Assembly: GCA_964356195.1 (NCBI GenBank)
Contig: CAYHGP010000002.1
Span: forward strand, 46,863-110,862
Direction: 5' to 3'
DNA: 64,000 nucleotides
From: 2-02-FULL-48-14 sp964356195
GTDB lineage: Bacteria > Patescibacteriota > Gracilibacteria > UBA1369 > 2-02-FULL-48-14
The notes beneath the pieces were generated by a model that did not search any database, was not told the origin of the DNA, and saw only the letters and a program-made list of their open reading frames with translations. Below, in pieces: positions 15,785-23,632 of this stretch; within the stretch, counting starts at the first letter, position 1; every line of letters starts with the position of its first letter. The translations under genes were made by a program, and so were the position numbers.

Positions 15785-15841
15785 ATGTTTACTGCAAACA
15801 TCAACGTAGCTGCAACAACAACAACCACTACCGAAAGGTAG
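15785..15841 (+). CDS. Possible 18-codon leader peptide rich in threonine
   Basis: An ATG at the predicted transcription start opens MFTANINVAATTTTTTER and a stop inside the loop-side of the central hairpin. Six consecutive Thr codons followed by stem-loops and a terminator look like a threonine attenuator. However, no Thr-pathway gene follows, there is no ribosome site, and the ATG itself is part of a stem. I prefer the non-coding reading. Confidence 0.22.
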   Translation: MFTANINVAATTTTTTER

Positions 15842-15868
15842 TGGGATTTTGCGCACGTTGGCACATTT

Positions 15869-15900
15869 CCCACAGAACTCTGTGGGTTTTTTATTTTTTA
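15869..15900 (+). terminator. Rho-independent terminator
   Basis: Stem CCCACAG (15869-15875), loop AACT, stem CTGTGGG (15880-15886), then TTTTTTATTTTTT. This is a textbook intrinsic terminator at the end of the candidate small RNA. Confidence 0.85.
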
Positions 15901-15912
15901 ACCATAATTATT

Positions 15913-16092
15913 ATGGTGTCAGAATTACCAGGGTGGGAAGGCTATGAGGATTTACTCGAACAACCACGAGAGAGGGTTGAAGCTCCTTTGTTGAGCCCGG
16001 ATCTTTATAAAGACGGGCGAATGATAGAAGCGCTGGCTCCTGTCGACTTCAATGGAAGATGGGTTTATGAGGGCGTTGTGCAAAACTCATAA
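15913..16092 (+). CDS. Hypothetical protein, 59 aa
   Basis: A small acidic protein (ELPGWEGYEDLLEQPRERVEA) with no recognisable domain. The ATG at 15913 is chosen because upstream codons run through the terminator. It lies between the candidate RNA and dprA and could be expressed by readthrough. Evidence is limited to an intact frame and plausible composition. Confidence 0.45.
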   Translation: MVSELPGWEGYEDLLEQPRERVEAPLLSPDLYKDGRMIEALAPVDFNGRWVYEGVVQNS

Positions 16093-16150
16093 AGATTTCA
16101 GGGATTTGTCAGGTTTTTGTTGGTAGAATGGAAGGCTCTAACCTGATTTT

Positions 16151-17020
16151 ATGAATGTACAGGCTTTGAAAATTTCGGACCCGCTTTACCCGGCTTTGCT
16201 CAAGGAAATTTTTGATCCGCCGGCGGTGCTTTATTACGTCGGGGATTTGGATGTTTTGAAGAAGCCGGCGTGTGCGGTGGTGGGAACGCGGCGGTGCAGT
16301 TCGTATGGTGAGGGACAGGCGTTTCGATTCGGGAAAGAGCTGAGTCAGCATGGCATTTGCGTGGTCAGCGGCTTGGCGTACGGCGTGGATGCGGCGGCGC
16401 ACAAAGGGGCGCTGGAAGGGCCGGGAGGCACGGTTGCGGTGCTGGCCCAGAGCTTGCCGGACATACAGCCGGCGGGGCATACGAGCCTGGCGCGAAGAAT
16501 TGTGGAAAACGGAGGACTTTTGCTGTGCGAGAAAGTCGCCGGCGCGGAGACCTTTAAAAGCGACTATTTGATTCGGAATCGGATTATTGCGGGACTCTGT
16601 AAAGCTACTTTGGTGGTGGAGGCGCCGTTTAAATCGGGGGCGCGGAACACGGCAAAGCATGCGGTGGAGAATGGCAGGGATGTAATGGCGCTGCCGGGAA
16701 GGATCACGGATGAGGGCAGCCAAGGGACAAATGGCTTGATTCAAGAGGGAGCGCGCTTGGTGGTTTCACCGCAAGAAATTGGCGAAGTGCTGGAAGTGCC
16801 TTGGGAGAGAACTGACGTGGTTTTGGAGGGGCTCAGTAAAGAGATTTTTCAGGAGCTGAGGCACGTACCGCAATCGCCGGCAGAACTTGCTGAGCACTTT
16901 CAAGGATCCCTGAGCGAGCTTTATGCGGCTTTGGGAGAGTTGGAATTGCGAGGGCTGATTCGTTTCACGCGGGAGTTGCGCTACGCGGTTTGTGGGGGTT
17001 CGGCCGGGACTTCCGGATGA
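16151..17020 (+). CDS. dprA: DNA-processing protein DprA
   Basis: Binds incoming single-stranded DNA during natural transformation and loads RecA. 289 residues. The Rossmann-like core is clear: CAVVGTRRCSSYGEGQAF near 42-60, VVSGLAYGVDAAAHKGAL near 75-92, SDYLIRNRIIAGL near 140 and VEAPFKSGARNTAKHAVENGR near 158-178. A C-terminal winged helix (about 225-285) follows. An extended -10 (TTGGTAGAAT) lies 25-30 bp upstream. The gene converges on pilB with a 40-bp 3' overlap, so two competence/pilus genes share transcript ends; recA is also near. Confidence 0.95.
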   Translation: MNVQALKISDPLYPALLKEIFDPPAVLYYVGDLDVLKKPACAVVGTRRCSSYGEGQAFRFGKELSQHGICVVSGLAYGVDAAAHKGALEGPGGTVAVLAQSLPDIQPAGHTSLARRIVENGGLLLCEKVAGAETFKSDYLIRNRIIAGLCKATLVVEAPFKSGARNTAKHAVENGRDVMALPGRITDEGSQGTNGLIQEGARLVVSPQEIGEVLEVPWERTDVVLEGLSKEIFQELRHVPQSPAELAEHFQGSLSELYAALGELELRGLIRFTRELRYAVCGGSAGTSG

Positions 17021-18831
17021 GTTTCGGCGGGGAGCACACTCGGCTCCGCCGAGGACGCATGAGTTTCAGTTTCAGGCGTCTCACCCGCGAGTGTCCAAGA
17101 TGGAGGTTCCTGCAAACGTTTCTCGCTGCGCTGAGAGGAGATGTCGGCGACGCGTTCGACTTCGCTTAAGGTGGTGACCCCGCGAAGCACTTTGACCACG
17201 CCATCCTCACCCATCGTGAGCATGCCTTGTGCGCGAACAATTTTATATAATTCGGTGGTGGATTTTTCCGCTAAAATGGCTTCTTTCAAGTCGTCGTTGT
17301 TGATGAACATTTCGGCCAAAGAAACCTGGCCCAAGAATCCGGTTTTGCTGCATTTTTCACAACCTGGAGCTTCCGGCAAAGTGGCGGGAACCGTGAGCGC
17401 GAGAGCAGGATTTACAAGGTGAATTTGTTCAATGGCGGCTTCAAGCAATTTGCGTTCGGCTTCGGAAACGGGTTTTTGTTCCATGCAGAAGCTGCACACT
17501 TTTCGCACGAGGCGCTGGGCCATCACAATGCTCAAAGCCGGAGCCACCATGAAAGGCTTGAGACCGATGTTGATCAAACGTGGGATGGTTTCGATGGCGC
17601 TGTTGGTGTGCAAAGTGCTGAGCAGCACGTGACCGGTGAGGGCCGCTTGCGCTGCGGTTTCGGCGGTGTCGAAGTCGCGGATTTCTCCGATCATCACTAT
17701 GTCGGGATCTTGACGAAGAATGGCGCGAAGTCCGCCGCCAAAGGTGTAGCCGCGCTTTTCGTTGATCTGGCTTTGAGTGATTCCCGTGAGGTGATATTCA
17801 ATAGGATCTTCAAGCGTGATGATTTTATTTTCGGGATCGTTGAATTCGTTGAGCATCGAGTACAGCGTGGTCGTTTTACCCGAGCCGGTGGGTCCGGTGA
17901 CGAGAATCATTCCGTTGGGAATTTCGAGGGCTTTGTGCAAAATCTCCAAGTTGCGGCCTTCGAAACCGAGCTCTTCGAACTTGAGATTTTTCTTTTTCGA
18001 GTCGAGCAAACGACAAACGAAACTTTCGCCGTATTCGGTGGGAATGGCGGAGACACGTACGTCGACTTTGCGTTCGTTCACCGTGAAATAGTAGCGGCCG
18101 TCTTGCGGCACGTTGGTGACGTTGAGGCGCATCCCGGATTTGTATTTGAGCTGATTGCTGAGATAGCCGTAAGTTTGGAGGTCGAGTTCGAGCACTTGCT
18201 GCAAAACTCCATCAATACGGAAACGCACAATGACACGCGCTTCTTCAGGCTGGTAGTGGATGTCGGAGGCGCCGGTTTTGAGCGCTCCCACGCTGATGAA
18301 ATTCAAGGCTTCTTCGGAGGACACCGTCTGAATTTTTTCGCGCAAAGCTGTGAGGTTTTCCACCTCGGCTTGGTAGGAGCTGATTTTCTCTTCGTCGATG
18401 ATGTTTTTGGTTTCGATTGCCGTGGGTCCCTCAAAAAGTTTGTAGGCCTCCAGTGCGGTGCGCAGGCCCGTTTCTGAGGCAAGGTTCACGTTGATGGCAT
18501 AGCCGTCATCTTTGAGTTTTTTGATGAGGTTCTGAGTGCCCGGGTTCGTGGGGTGGACAATGGCGAGGCGAACTTTTTTCCCGACTTTAAAGAATGGAAC
18601 CACCAAAGCTTCGAAAGCTTCTTTCCCGGTGATGGTCTTTAAATGATCCGGGTTGATGTGAATCTTGGCGATGTCGATGTAATTCATTCCCATTTGCTGG
18701 GCGCGCTGCGAAACAGACCGTTCTTCAAACTCCCGATTGATGCTCGAAAGAGGCGCTCCGCTATTGCCCATTGTGGCTGCGGCACCGGCATCGGTTTGAA
18801 CCCTGGAAGTGATGAAGTCTTTGTCGCCCAT
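16981..18831 (-). CDS. pilB: Type IV pilus assembly ATPase PilB
   Basis: A cytoplasmic hexameric ATPase that powers pilus extension. 616 residues: an N-terminal T2SS-E/PilB domain (about 40-140), a linker, then the ATPase core with ASDIHYQP (188-195), Walker A GPTGSGKTTT (313-322), Walker B-like DPDIVMIGEIRD (375-386) and the His box TGHVLLSTLHTN. A zinc knuckle is visible as CSFC and CEKC. The last 45 residues are Glu/Pro-rich and probably disordered. No pilC, pilT or pilin gene is adjacent in this window. Confidence 0.95.
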   Translation of the reverse strand: MGDKDFITSRVQTDAGAAATMGNSGAPLSSINREFEERSVSQRAQQMGMNYIDIAKIHINPDHLKTITGKEAFEALVVPFFKVGKKVRLAIVHPTNPGTQNLIKKLKDDGYAINVNLASETGLRTALEAYKLFEGPTAIETKNIIDEEKISSYQAEVENLTALREKIQTVSSEEALNFISVGALKTGASDIHYQPEEARVIVRFRIDGVLQQVLELDLQTYGYLSNQLKYKSGMRLNVTNVPQDGRYYFTVNERKVDVRVSAIPTEYGESFVCRLLDSKKKNLKFEELGFEGRNLEILHKALEIPNGMILVTGPTGSGKTTTLYSMLNEFNDPENKIITLEDPIEYHLTGITQSQINEKRGYTFGGGLRAILRQDPDIVMIGEIRDFDTAETAAQAALTGHVLLSTLHTNSAIETIPRLINIGLKPFMVAPALSIVMAQRLVRKVCSFCMEQKPVSEAERKLLEAAIEQIHLVNPALALTVPATLPEAPGCEKCSKTGFLGQVSLAEMFINNDDLKEAILAEKSTTELYKIVRAQGMLTMGEDGVVKVLRGVTTLSEVERVADISSQRSEKRLQEPPSWTLAGETPETETHASSAEPSVLPAETHPEVPAEPPQTA

Positions 18832-18895
18832 ACGTACACAGTCAAAATAATCTCTTAATTCTAGCAGAATTTAAGACTTTTTACCAGGGCTGAGG

Positions 18896-20188
18896 CTAAG
18901 CTTTCTTCACCGCCTTCACGATGAGCTTGGCTTCATCTTCAGTGATTCCTTCGACTTGCATGAAGTCTTTGACGGAAAGACCCACCAACTGTTGGACCTG
19001 TTCAAGGTTCACAGCAACGAGTTTTTCTTTCACTTCATCGGGCAAAGACAGTTCGGAAACCATGAGGATGGCAGGAGCCACGGGGGCGGCCTTTTCTGCA
19101 CTTGCACCTGGAGTAGAACTTGAGCTTCCCGAAGATCGGGAGGATCCGGCTGCTGCAGGTTCGTCGGTGTCGAGAATGTCGATTTCCCAACCTGTAAGGT
19201 GAGAAGCGAGACGTACATTTTGACCGCTTTTACCGATGGCGAGAGCGCGTTGATCTTGGGTGACGTAGACTTTGGCAAGGTGCCGACCGTCTTCGAGTTC
19301 CACTTTGGTGATTTTTGCAGGCTTCAGAGACTCTGCAATATAGCGCTGGGCATCTTCGCTCCAAGGAATAATATCGATACGTTCTCCGGAAAGTTCATGC
19401 GTTACATTTTGTACGCGGACTCCGTTTTGCCCCACACAAGCTCCAATCGGATCGACTTGAGCGTCTTTGGACATGACTGCGACTTTACATCGAACTCCAG
19501 GTTCGCGAGCGACTCCTTTGATGACCACCGTGCCAGCTTTCACCTCGGGGATTTCAAGCTCCATCAGCTTTTCAACGAGCTTAGGATGGGTGCGTGAAAT
19601 GAGGAGCTGAGGGCCCTTGGTTGTTTTGACCACTTTGTCGAGGTAGAGCTTGATGCGTTGACCTCCGTAGTATTGTTCGGAAGGGATTTGTTCACGAGTC
19701 GGCAAGATGGCCGTAACACCTCCAAGTTCCACATAAACCTGGCTGTTGTCCACACGGTGAATTTGAGCGTTCACGAGTTCGTTTTCGCGGTCTTTGAAGA
19801 GCTCGTACATATAATCCCTTTCTGCTTCTTGGATACGTTGAATGATGACCTGCTTTGCCGCTTGAGCGGCAATACGTCCGTAAGACATCGGCGTCACTTC
19901 CGTGCGCACTTCTTCGCCTTCTTGGATGTTTTTATTGAGCTTTTTTGCATCTTCAAGCGTGATTTCAGAATCGGCATCCACAACCTCGGGCACTACCTTT
20001 CTTACGATGTAGATGGTCGTGTTTTCAGTTTTAGGATCGATGTCCACTTCGATGTTTTGCTCCTTGTTCCCGTAGTCCTTTCGGTAAGCGGTTCGAAGAG
20101 CGGCCTTCACGATGTCCATAATGACGTCCTCGGGAAGGTTTTTTTCGTTGCAGAGCAGACGGACGGCGGCCATAAATTGTTGATGCAT
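18896..20188 (-). CDS. nusA: Transcription termination/antitermination factor NusA
   Basis: Binds RNA polymerase and nascent RNA and affects pausing, termination and antitermination. 430 residues: N-terminal polymerase-binding domain (1-125), S1 domain (about 130-200), two KH domains (about 225-350, with PIGACVGQNGVRVQN and LAIGKSGQNVRLAS), a Ser/Gly/Pro-rich linker (about 355-375) and a C-terminal helical repeat (about 385-430) resembling the acidic repeats of E. coli NusA. No rimP or infB follows, although that operon is common; pilB is next instead. Confidence 0.96.
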   Translation of the reverse strand: MHQQFMAAVRLLCNEKNLPEDVIMDIVKAALRTAYRKDYGNKEQNIEVDIDPKTENTTIYIVRKVVPEVVDADSEITLEDAKKLNKNIQEGEEVRTEVTPMSYGRIAAQAAKQVIIQRIQEAERDYMYELFKDRENELVNAQIHRVDNSQVYVELGGVTAILPTREQIPSEQYYGGQRIKLYLDKVVKTTKGPQLLISRTHPKLVEKLMELEIPEVKAGTVVIKGVAREPGVRCKVAVMSKDAQVDPIGACVGQNGVRVQNVTHELSGERIDIIPWSEDAQRYIAESLKPAKITKVELEDGRHLAKVYVTQDQRALAIGKSGQNVRLASHLTGWEIDILDTDEPAAAGSSRSSGSSSSTPGASAEKAAPVAPAILMVSELSLPDEVKEKLVAVNLEQVQQLVGLSVKDFMQVEGITEDEAKLIVKAVKKA

Positions 20189-20272
20189 ATAAGGTTGGAA
20201 AAGGTTATTGGGATGAGGAAAACCAGCAGGTTAGAACCTACTTAGGGTTTTACCATCAATGTGATTCGTACT

Positions 20273-20517
20273 TTACAGAGATTCTTCGATTTTGGCAAGG
20301 GAGAAGATGATTTCNNNNNNNNNNNNNNNNNNNNNNNNNNNNNNNNNNNNNNNNNNNNNNNNNNNNNNNNNNNNNNNNNNNNNNNNNNNNNNNNNNNNNN
20401 NNNNNNNNNNNNNNGGCGTTTTTTGAGTTTTTCAGCGAGTTCATGAGTGGTGTGCGCCCGGTGAGACAAGGCTCGCATAGCGTAGTTCATGAGTTCGCGG
20501 TAGCTGGGGTCTTCCAT
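20273..20517 (-). CDS. recX: Regulatory protein RecX, interrupted by gap
   Basis: The 34 residues before the gap (ELMNYAMRALSHRAHTTHELAEKLKKR) match the first three-helix repeat of RecX. After the gap a frame ending EIIFSLAKIEESL* at 20273 is a plausible C-terminus. It lies 14 bp downstream of recA on the same strand, the usual RecX position, where it limits RecA filament growth. The two parts are in frame only if the gap length is 2 modulo 3, so it is not 100 bases. Confidence 0.72.
20315..20414. other. Assembly gap (100 N)
   Basis: A placeholder inside recX. The inferred frame on both sides is not compatible with exactly 100 missing bases. Confidence 0.98.
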
Positions 20518-20531
20518 GGTCGATGCGCTTG

Positions 20532-21596
20532 TTAAATGGATTGAGCAGCAACCTTCTCGCGGATGAGTTTTTCGAGTTCCTTGGTTATTTTTTCATTTTT
20601 TACCAAGAAGTCTTTGCTGTTTTCACGACCTTGTCCTAGCTTGGTTTCGCCGTAGCTGTAGAACGCACCGGCTTTGCGGACAAATTCATATTTAGCCGCG
20701 AGGTCGAGAATGTCGCCTTCACGGGAGATTCCCTTGTTGTAGAGAATGTCGAATTCAGCAACTTTGAAGGGAGGAGCCACTTTGTTTTTCACCACTTTTA
20801 CACGGACACGGTTCCCAACGAAGTCCTTGCTGTCCGTGGTACCGGTATTTTCAGCGCCTTCAATTTGAGCAATGCGACGGATGTCCATACGAATGGAAGA
20901 GTAGAACTTTAGAGCTTGTCCTCCGGTTGTAGTTTCCGGATTTCCAAACATCACTCCAATCTTCATACGAAGCTGGTTGAGGAAAATAACGGTGCAGTTT
21001 GATTTACCGATTACGGCCGTTAACTTACGAAGGGCTTGGCTCATAAGGCGGGCCTGAAGTCCCATTTGGGCGTCGCCCATTTCTCCTTCGATTTCAGCGC
21101 GAGGCGTGAGAGCCGCCACCGAGTCGATGACCACGATGTCCACGGCGTTGGAGCGCACGAGAGTTTCAGTGATTTCGAGGGCTTGTTCTCCTGTATCCGG
21201 TTGGGAAAGAAGAAGGTTGTCGATGTCGACACCGATGCGTTTGGCGTAAGCGGGATCGAGAGCGTGTTCGGCATCCACGAAGGCGGCCTGGCCTCCGTTT
21301 CTCTGCACTTCGGCGATCATGTGCAAAGTGAGTGTGGTTTTTCCGGCGCTCTCAGGACCGTAGATTTCGATTACGCGTCCTTTGGGGACACCGCCGCCGA
21401 GAGCTAAATCGAGAGAGAGTGAACCGGTGGAAAAAGTTTCCACATCCATGTGTTTGGATTCTCCGAGCTTCATAATGGAGCCGGTACCAAAGCTCTTCTC
21501 AATTTGAGCAAGAGCGAGTTCGAGAGCTTTTTTTCGGCTGTCTGCTGCCGAGGAGGAATCGCTTGCGCGAGTGTGCTTGGTCTTGTCTTCCGTCAT
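20532..21596 (-). CDS. recA: Recombinase RecA
   Basis: Forms ATP-dependent filaments on single-stranded DNA for homologous recombination and, where LexA exists, triggers its self-cleavage. 354 residues with Walker A GPESAGKTT (80-88), VFVDAEHALDPxYA-type sequence, the Walker B strand VDIVVIDSVAALTPR, loop-2 region GNPETTTGGQALKFYSS and a C-terminal acidic/basic tail. A promoter with an 18-bp palindromic operator in its spacer lies 27-55 bp upstream. recX follows. dprA, whose product loads RecA in transformation, is 3.5 kb away. Confidence 0.98.
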   Translation of the reverse strand: MTEDKTKHTRASDSSSAADSRKKALELALAQIEKSFGTGSIMKLGESKHMDVETFSTGSLSLDLALGGGVPKGRVIEIYGPESAGKTTLTLHMIAEVQRNGGQAAFVDAEHALDPAYAKRIGVDIDNLLLSQPDTGEQALEITETLVRSNAVDIVVIDSVAALTPRAEIEGEMGDAQMGLQARLMSQALRKLTAVIGKSNCTVIFLNQLRMKIGVMFGNPETTTGGQALKFYSSIRMDIRRIAQIEGAENTGTTDSKDFVGNRVRVKVVKNKVAPPFKVAEFDILYNKGISREGDILDLAAKYEFVRKAGAFYSYGETKLGQGRENSKDFLVKNEKITKELEKLIREKVAAQSI

Positions 21597-21622
21597 AAAA
21601 ATTTGGGTTAGGAATTGGCTGA

Positions 21623-21651
21623 ATCATAGGTGAGTGCGCACTCACCGTCAA
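21623..21651 (-). promoter_or_regulatory. recA promoter with palindromic operator (candidate SOS box)
   Basis: On the minus strand, TTGACG (21651-21646) and TATGAT (21628-21623) are 17 bp apart. The perfect 18-bp palindrome GGTGAGTGCGCACTCACC (21629-21646) fills the spacer completely, so any protein bound there must exclude RNA polymerase. A near-identical site, GGTGAGCGCACACTCACC, precedes the HNH-dGTPase operon at 30365-30382. The sequence is unlike the classical LexA boxes of E. coli (CTGT-N8-ACAG) or Bacillus (GAAC-N4-GTTC). Confidence 0.8.
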
Positions 21652-21802
21652 CGCCTTTCGCGAAAAAGCACCTTTACATATAAACCTTTTTTTGTTGAAA
21701 GTCCTGAATTTTTCCTGAAATATTCCTGACAGTTTCATTGATGTTGACAAACTGTATTGGCGTGTTAACCTTTTTTTGATTTCCCTTCTTAACCTCTGTT
21801 TT

Positions 21803-22282
21803 ATGGCTTTAGACAACCGTTTGCCCGTTCCGGAAGACCACAGAATGCCTAGGAGAAATGTGAAATTTCCTACTGCTGATGAGGTTTCGGCTGTTACCCG
21901 CGGAGCCATTTTAGACTCTGCTGCTTTTCTAGCTTTGGATCCTAAGACTGTGAATGAAGCTCAGCCAGCCTTGGTTTCCGTGGATGGAGGCGAAGTGCAA
22001 AAAGGTTTCCGCCTTCCAACTGGCGAGGTGGTCATTGTAGCGGGTTTCGATCAAACGGTCGTTCTTCCCCATGGAAACATTGATGTGAGTCGAGCCACTT
22101 TCCCCATGGCCTCTCCCAATGAACGACATGTGTATATGGATCCGGATCAAGCTGCTCAAGCAGTGAAGCATGGATCTTTCAGACAGGCTTTGGGTTCAGC
22201 CGATTTCAATGCCGGTTATAATGCTGTTAAGGAACCCGCCGGACATCCGAATGATCAGTACTTTCAGCCTCAAGTTCGTTAA
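21803..22282 (+). CDS. Hypothetical protein, 159 aa
   Basis: A soluble protein without a recognisable domain. The middle part (LVSVDGGEVQKGFRLPTGEVVIVAGFDQTVV and on) looks beta-rich; the end contains HPNDQYFQP. The ATG at 21803 is chosen over a frame start nine codons upstream because a TTGACA-N16-TAACCT promoter (21744-21771) would start transcription between them. It is divergent from recA with about 200 bp between, so it may share the recA regulatory region. A strong terminator follows. Confidence 0.6.
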   Translation: MALDNRLPVPEDHRMPRRNVKFPTADEVSAVTRGAILDSAAFLALDPKTVNEAQPALVSVDGGEVQKGFRLPTGEVVIVAGFDQTVVLPHGNIDVSRATFPMASPNERHVYMDPDQAAQAVKHGSFRQALGSADFNAGYNAVKEPAGHPNDQYFQPQVR

Positions 22283-22295
22283 ACACTGCACTTTT

Positions 22296-22325
22296 AAAGT
22301 CCTCTCCTTAGTCGGAGGGGACTTT
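22296..22325. terminator. Bidirectional terminator between convergent genes
   Basis: A 12-bp stem AAAGTCCTCTCC / GGAGGGGACTTT with one wobble and a six-base loop. A/T runs on both sides allow it to act for the 159-aa gene (plus strand) and for purQ (minus strand). Confidence 0.8.
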
Positions 22326-22342
22326 TGTGGAAGCACCGAAAT

Positions 22343-23632
22343 TTAAAGCTTGTAAAGAACCTGTGCGTGATGATTCGCAAAAATGTTCGTGGCCAGGAGT
22401 TTTTCGAGGTCGACGGGGGCCGTAGGCACTCGGCCGTAGGCACTCGCCTCTGCTCGCTTCTGCTCGCCGGAGACTTCCCAAACGATGCCGTGTTTTATGG
22501 TCTGTTTGAGACGGGCGCTTTTGCTGGCGCCCAGGGTGTCTTCGAAGTCGCGGACGAGGAAGTAGTGGCTGGTGCCTACTTTCGGGAAGGAACCGCTGTC
22601 GATTACGACAGTGACGCTTTCTTTATTAAGGTTGAGGAGTTCGCCGGAAGCGATTAGGGCGTCGGGAGAATGCTGGGCCTCATAATGCGTCCATTTGCGG
22701 AGCTTCACGTCGAAGCCGTGCTGGCGAAGAGCGTTTTCTAAAGTTTGAGCTTCGTTGTCGGTGATTTTGAGTTGGATATAAAGCTCGACGGAGTTTGGTT
22801 GGTGGGCGTAGGTTTCGAGAGCGGGTTTGGTTTCTGCAAAAGTGAGGGCGGGCTTTTCATCGGCGAGTTTGAAGGCCGGATCCGCTTGGCGACTTTCCAT
22901 GTATTTACGCATGGAAGTGAAGATTTTTGGCATGGGCGCGATGGGGGCACGTTCCGGATGAGGCATAATCGCCATGACGTTTCCGCGCGGGTTACAAATG
23001 GCGGCGGCGTTGTCCATGGCGCCGTTTGGGTTGGTGGGGAAATTGGAGTCGATTTGGCCTGTGGACGTGGAATAACGGAAAATAATCTGCTTGTTCTCTT
23101 GGAGTTTTTCGAGGAGGCCAGGGATTGTAGTGGTGAAGCGGCCTTCGCCGTGGGCCACGGGAACTTGTTCTATTTCGCCGCCTTCGTAGTCGATGGTGAA
23201 AGCGCAACGACGAGCTTCATCGCAGCGAACAAAAACATTTTCGTTGTAAAAACCAACTCCGAGAATTTTTCCGTCTTTCACGCGTTTGTTGCGAGCGAGA
23301 CAAAGCAGCAATTCGTTGTTTTGGCCGCCCGGAATGAGTCCGGTTTCGACGAGGATTTGTGCGCCGTTACAAATACCCAGCACGGGTTTGCCCAGGTCGG
23401 CTTGGCGGCGAATTTCGGCCATGATGGGTTCCATGGAAGCAATGAGTCCGCTGCGTCCGCGATCTTCATAAGAGAAGCCGCCGGGAACCACAAAACCATC
23501 GAAGGCGTCGAGGCCTGCGGCATCCTGGTTCCAGCGGAAAAATTCCGCATCAATATCTGCATCCCACAGCGCACGAAGCGTTTCGTATTCAGAGTTTATT
23601 CCCGGAAATTGGAGGACGGCGACCTTGGTCAT
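22343..23632 (-). CDS. purQ: PurQ glutaminase fused to a PurS-like C-terminal region
   Basis: Supplies ammonia from glutamine to PurL in FGAM synthesis. Residues 1-262 are a class I glutamine amidotransferase: VVPGGFSYEDRGRSG, nucleophile Cys88 in GICNGAQIL, His225 and Glu227 in PHPERAP. Residues 281-429 are extra. VELYIQLKITDNEAQ and YFLVRDFEDTLGASKSARL each resemble the first strand and helix of PurS, and LEKLLATNIFANHHAQV resembles its last part, so one or two PurS-like modules seem fused. PurS is otherwise missing here, while the small-type PurL needs it. The ATG overlaps the upstream lipoprotein stop (ATGA). Confidence 0.88.
   Translation of the reverse strand: MTKVAVLQFPGINSEYETLRALWDADIDAEFFRWNQDAAGLDAFDGFVVPGGFSYEDRGRSGLIASMEPIMAEIRRQADLGKPVLGICNGAQILVETGLIPGGQNNELLLCLARNKRVKDGKILGVGFYNENVFVRCDEARRCAFTIDYEGGEIEQVPVAHGEGRFTTTIPGLLEKLQENKQIIFRYSTSTGQIDSNFPTNPNGAMDNAAAICNPRGNVMAIMPHPERAPIAPMPKIFTSMRKYMESRQADPAFKLADEKPALTFAETKPALETYAHQPNSVELYIQLKITDNEAQTLENALRQHGFDVKLRKWTHYEAQHSPDALIASGELLNLNKESVTVVIDSGSFPKVGTSHYFLVRDFEDTLGASKSARLKQTIKHGIVWEVSGEQKRAEASAYGRVPTAPVDLEKLLATNIFANHHAQVLYKL

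Larger units (their letters stand above)
15785..15900 (+). ncRNA. Candidate structured small RNA or attenuator
   Basis: About 115 nt between a promoter and a terminator fold into three local hairpins: ATGTTT-ACTGC-AAACAT (15785-15801), CCACTACC-GAAA-GGTAGTGG (15825-15844, eight pairs with a GNRA tetraloop) and the terminator. CAACGT (15802-15807) can pair with ACGTTG (15855-15860), enclosing the second hairpin. A CAA-rich single strand lies between. The family is not recognised. It is followed by a 59-codon gene and dprA, so it could be a free small RNA or a leader that controls them by attenuation. Confidence 0.55.

Noticed and set aside
17419..18477. Long plus-strand frame (352 codons) opposite pilB
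   Set aside because: It is a shadow of the pilB codons; the pilB product has full motifs and this one has none.
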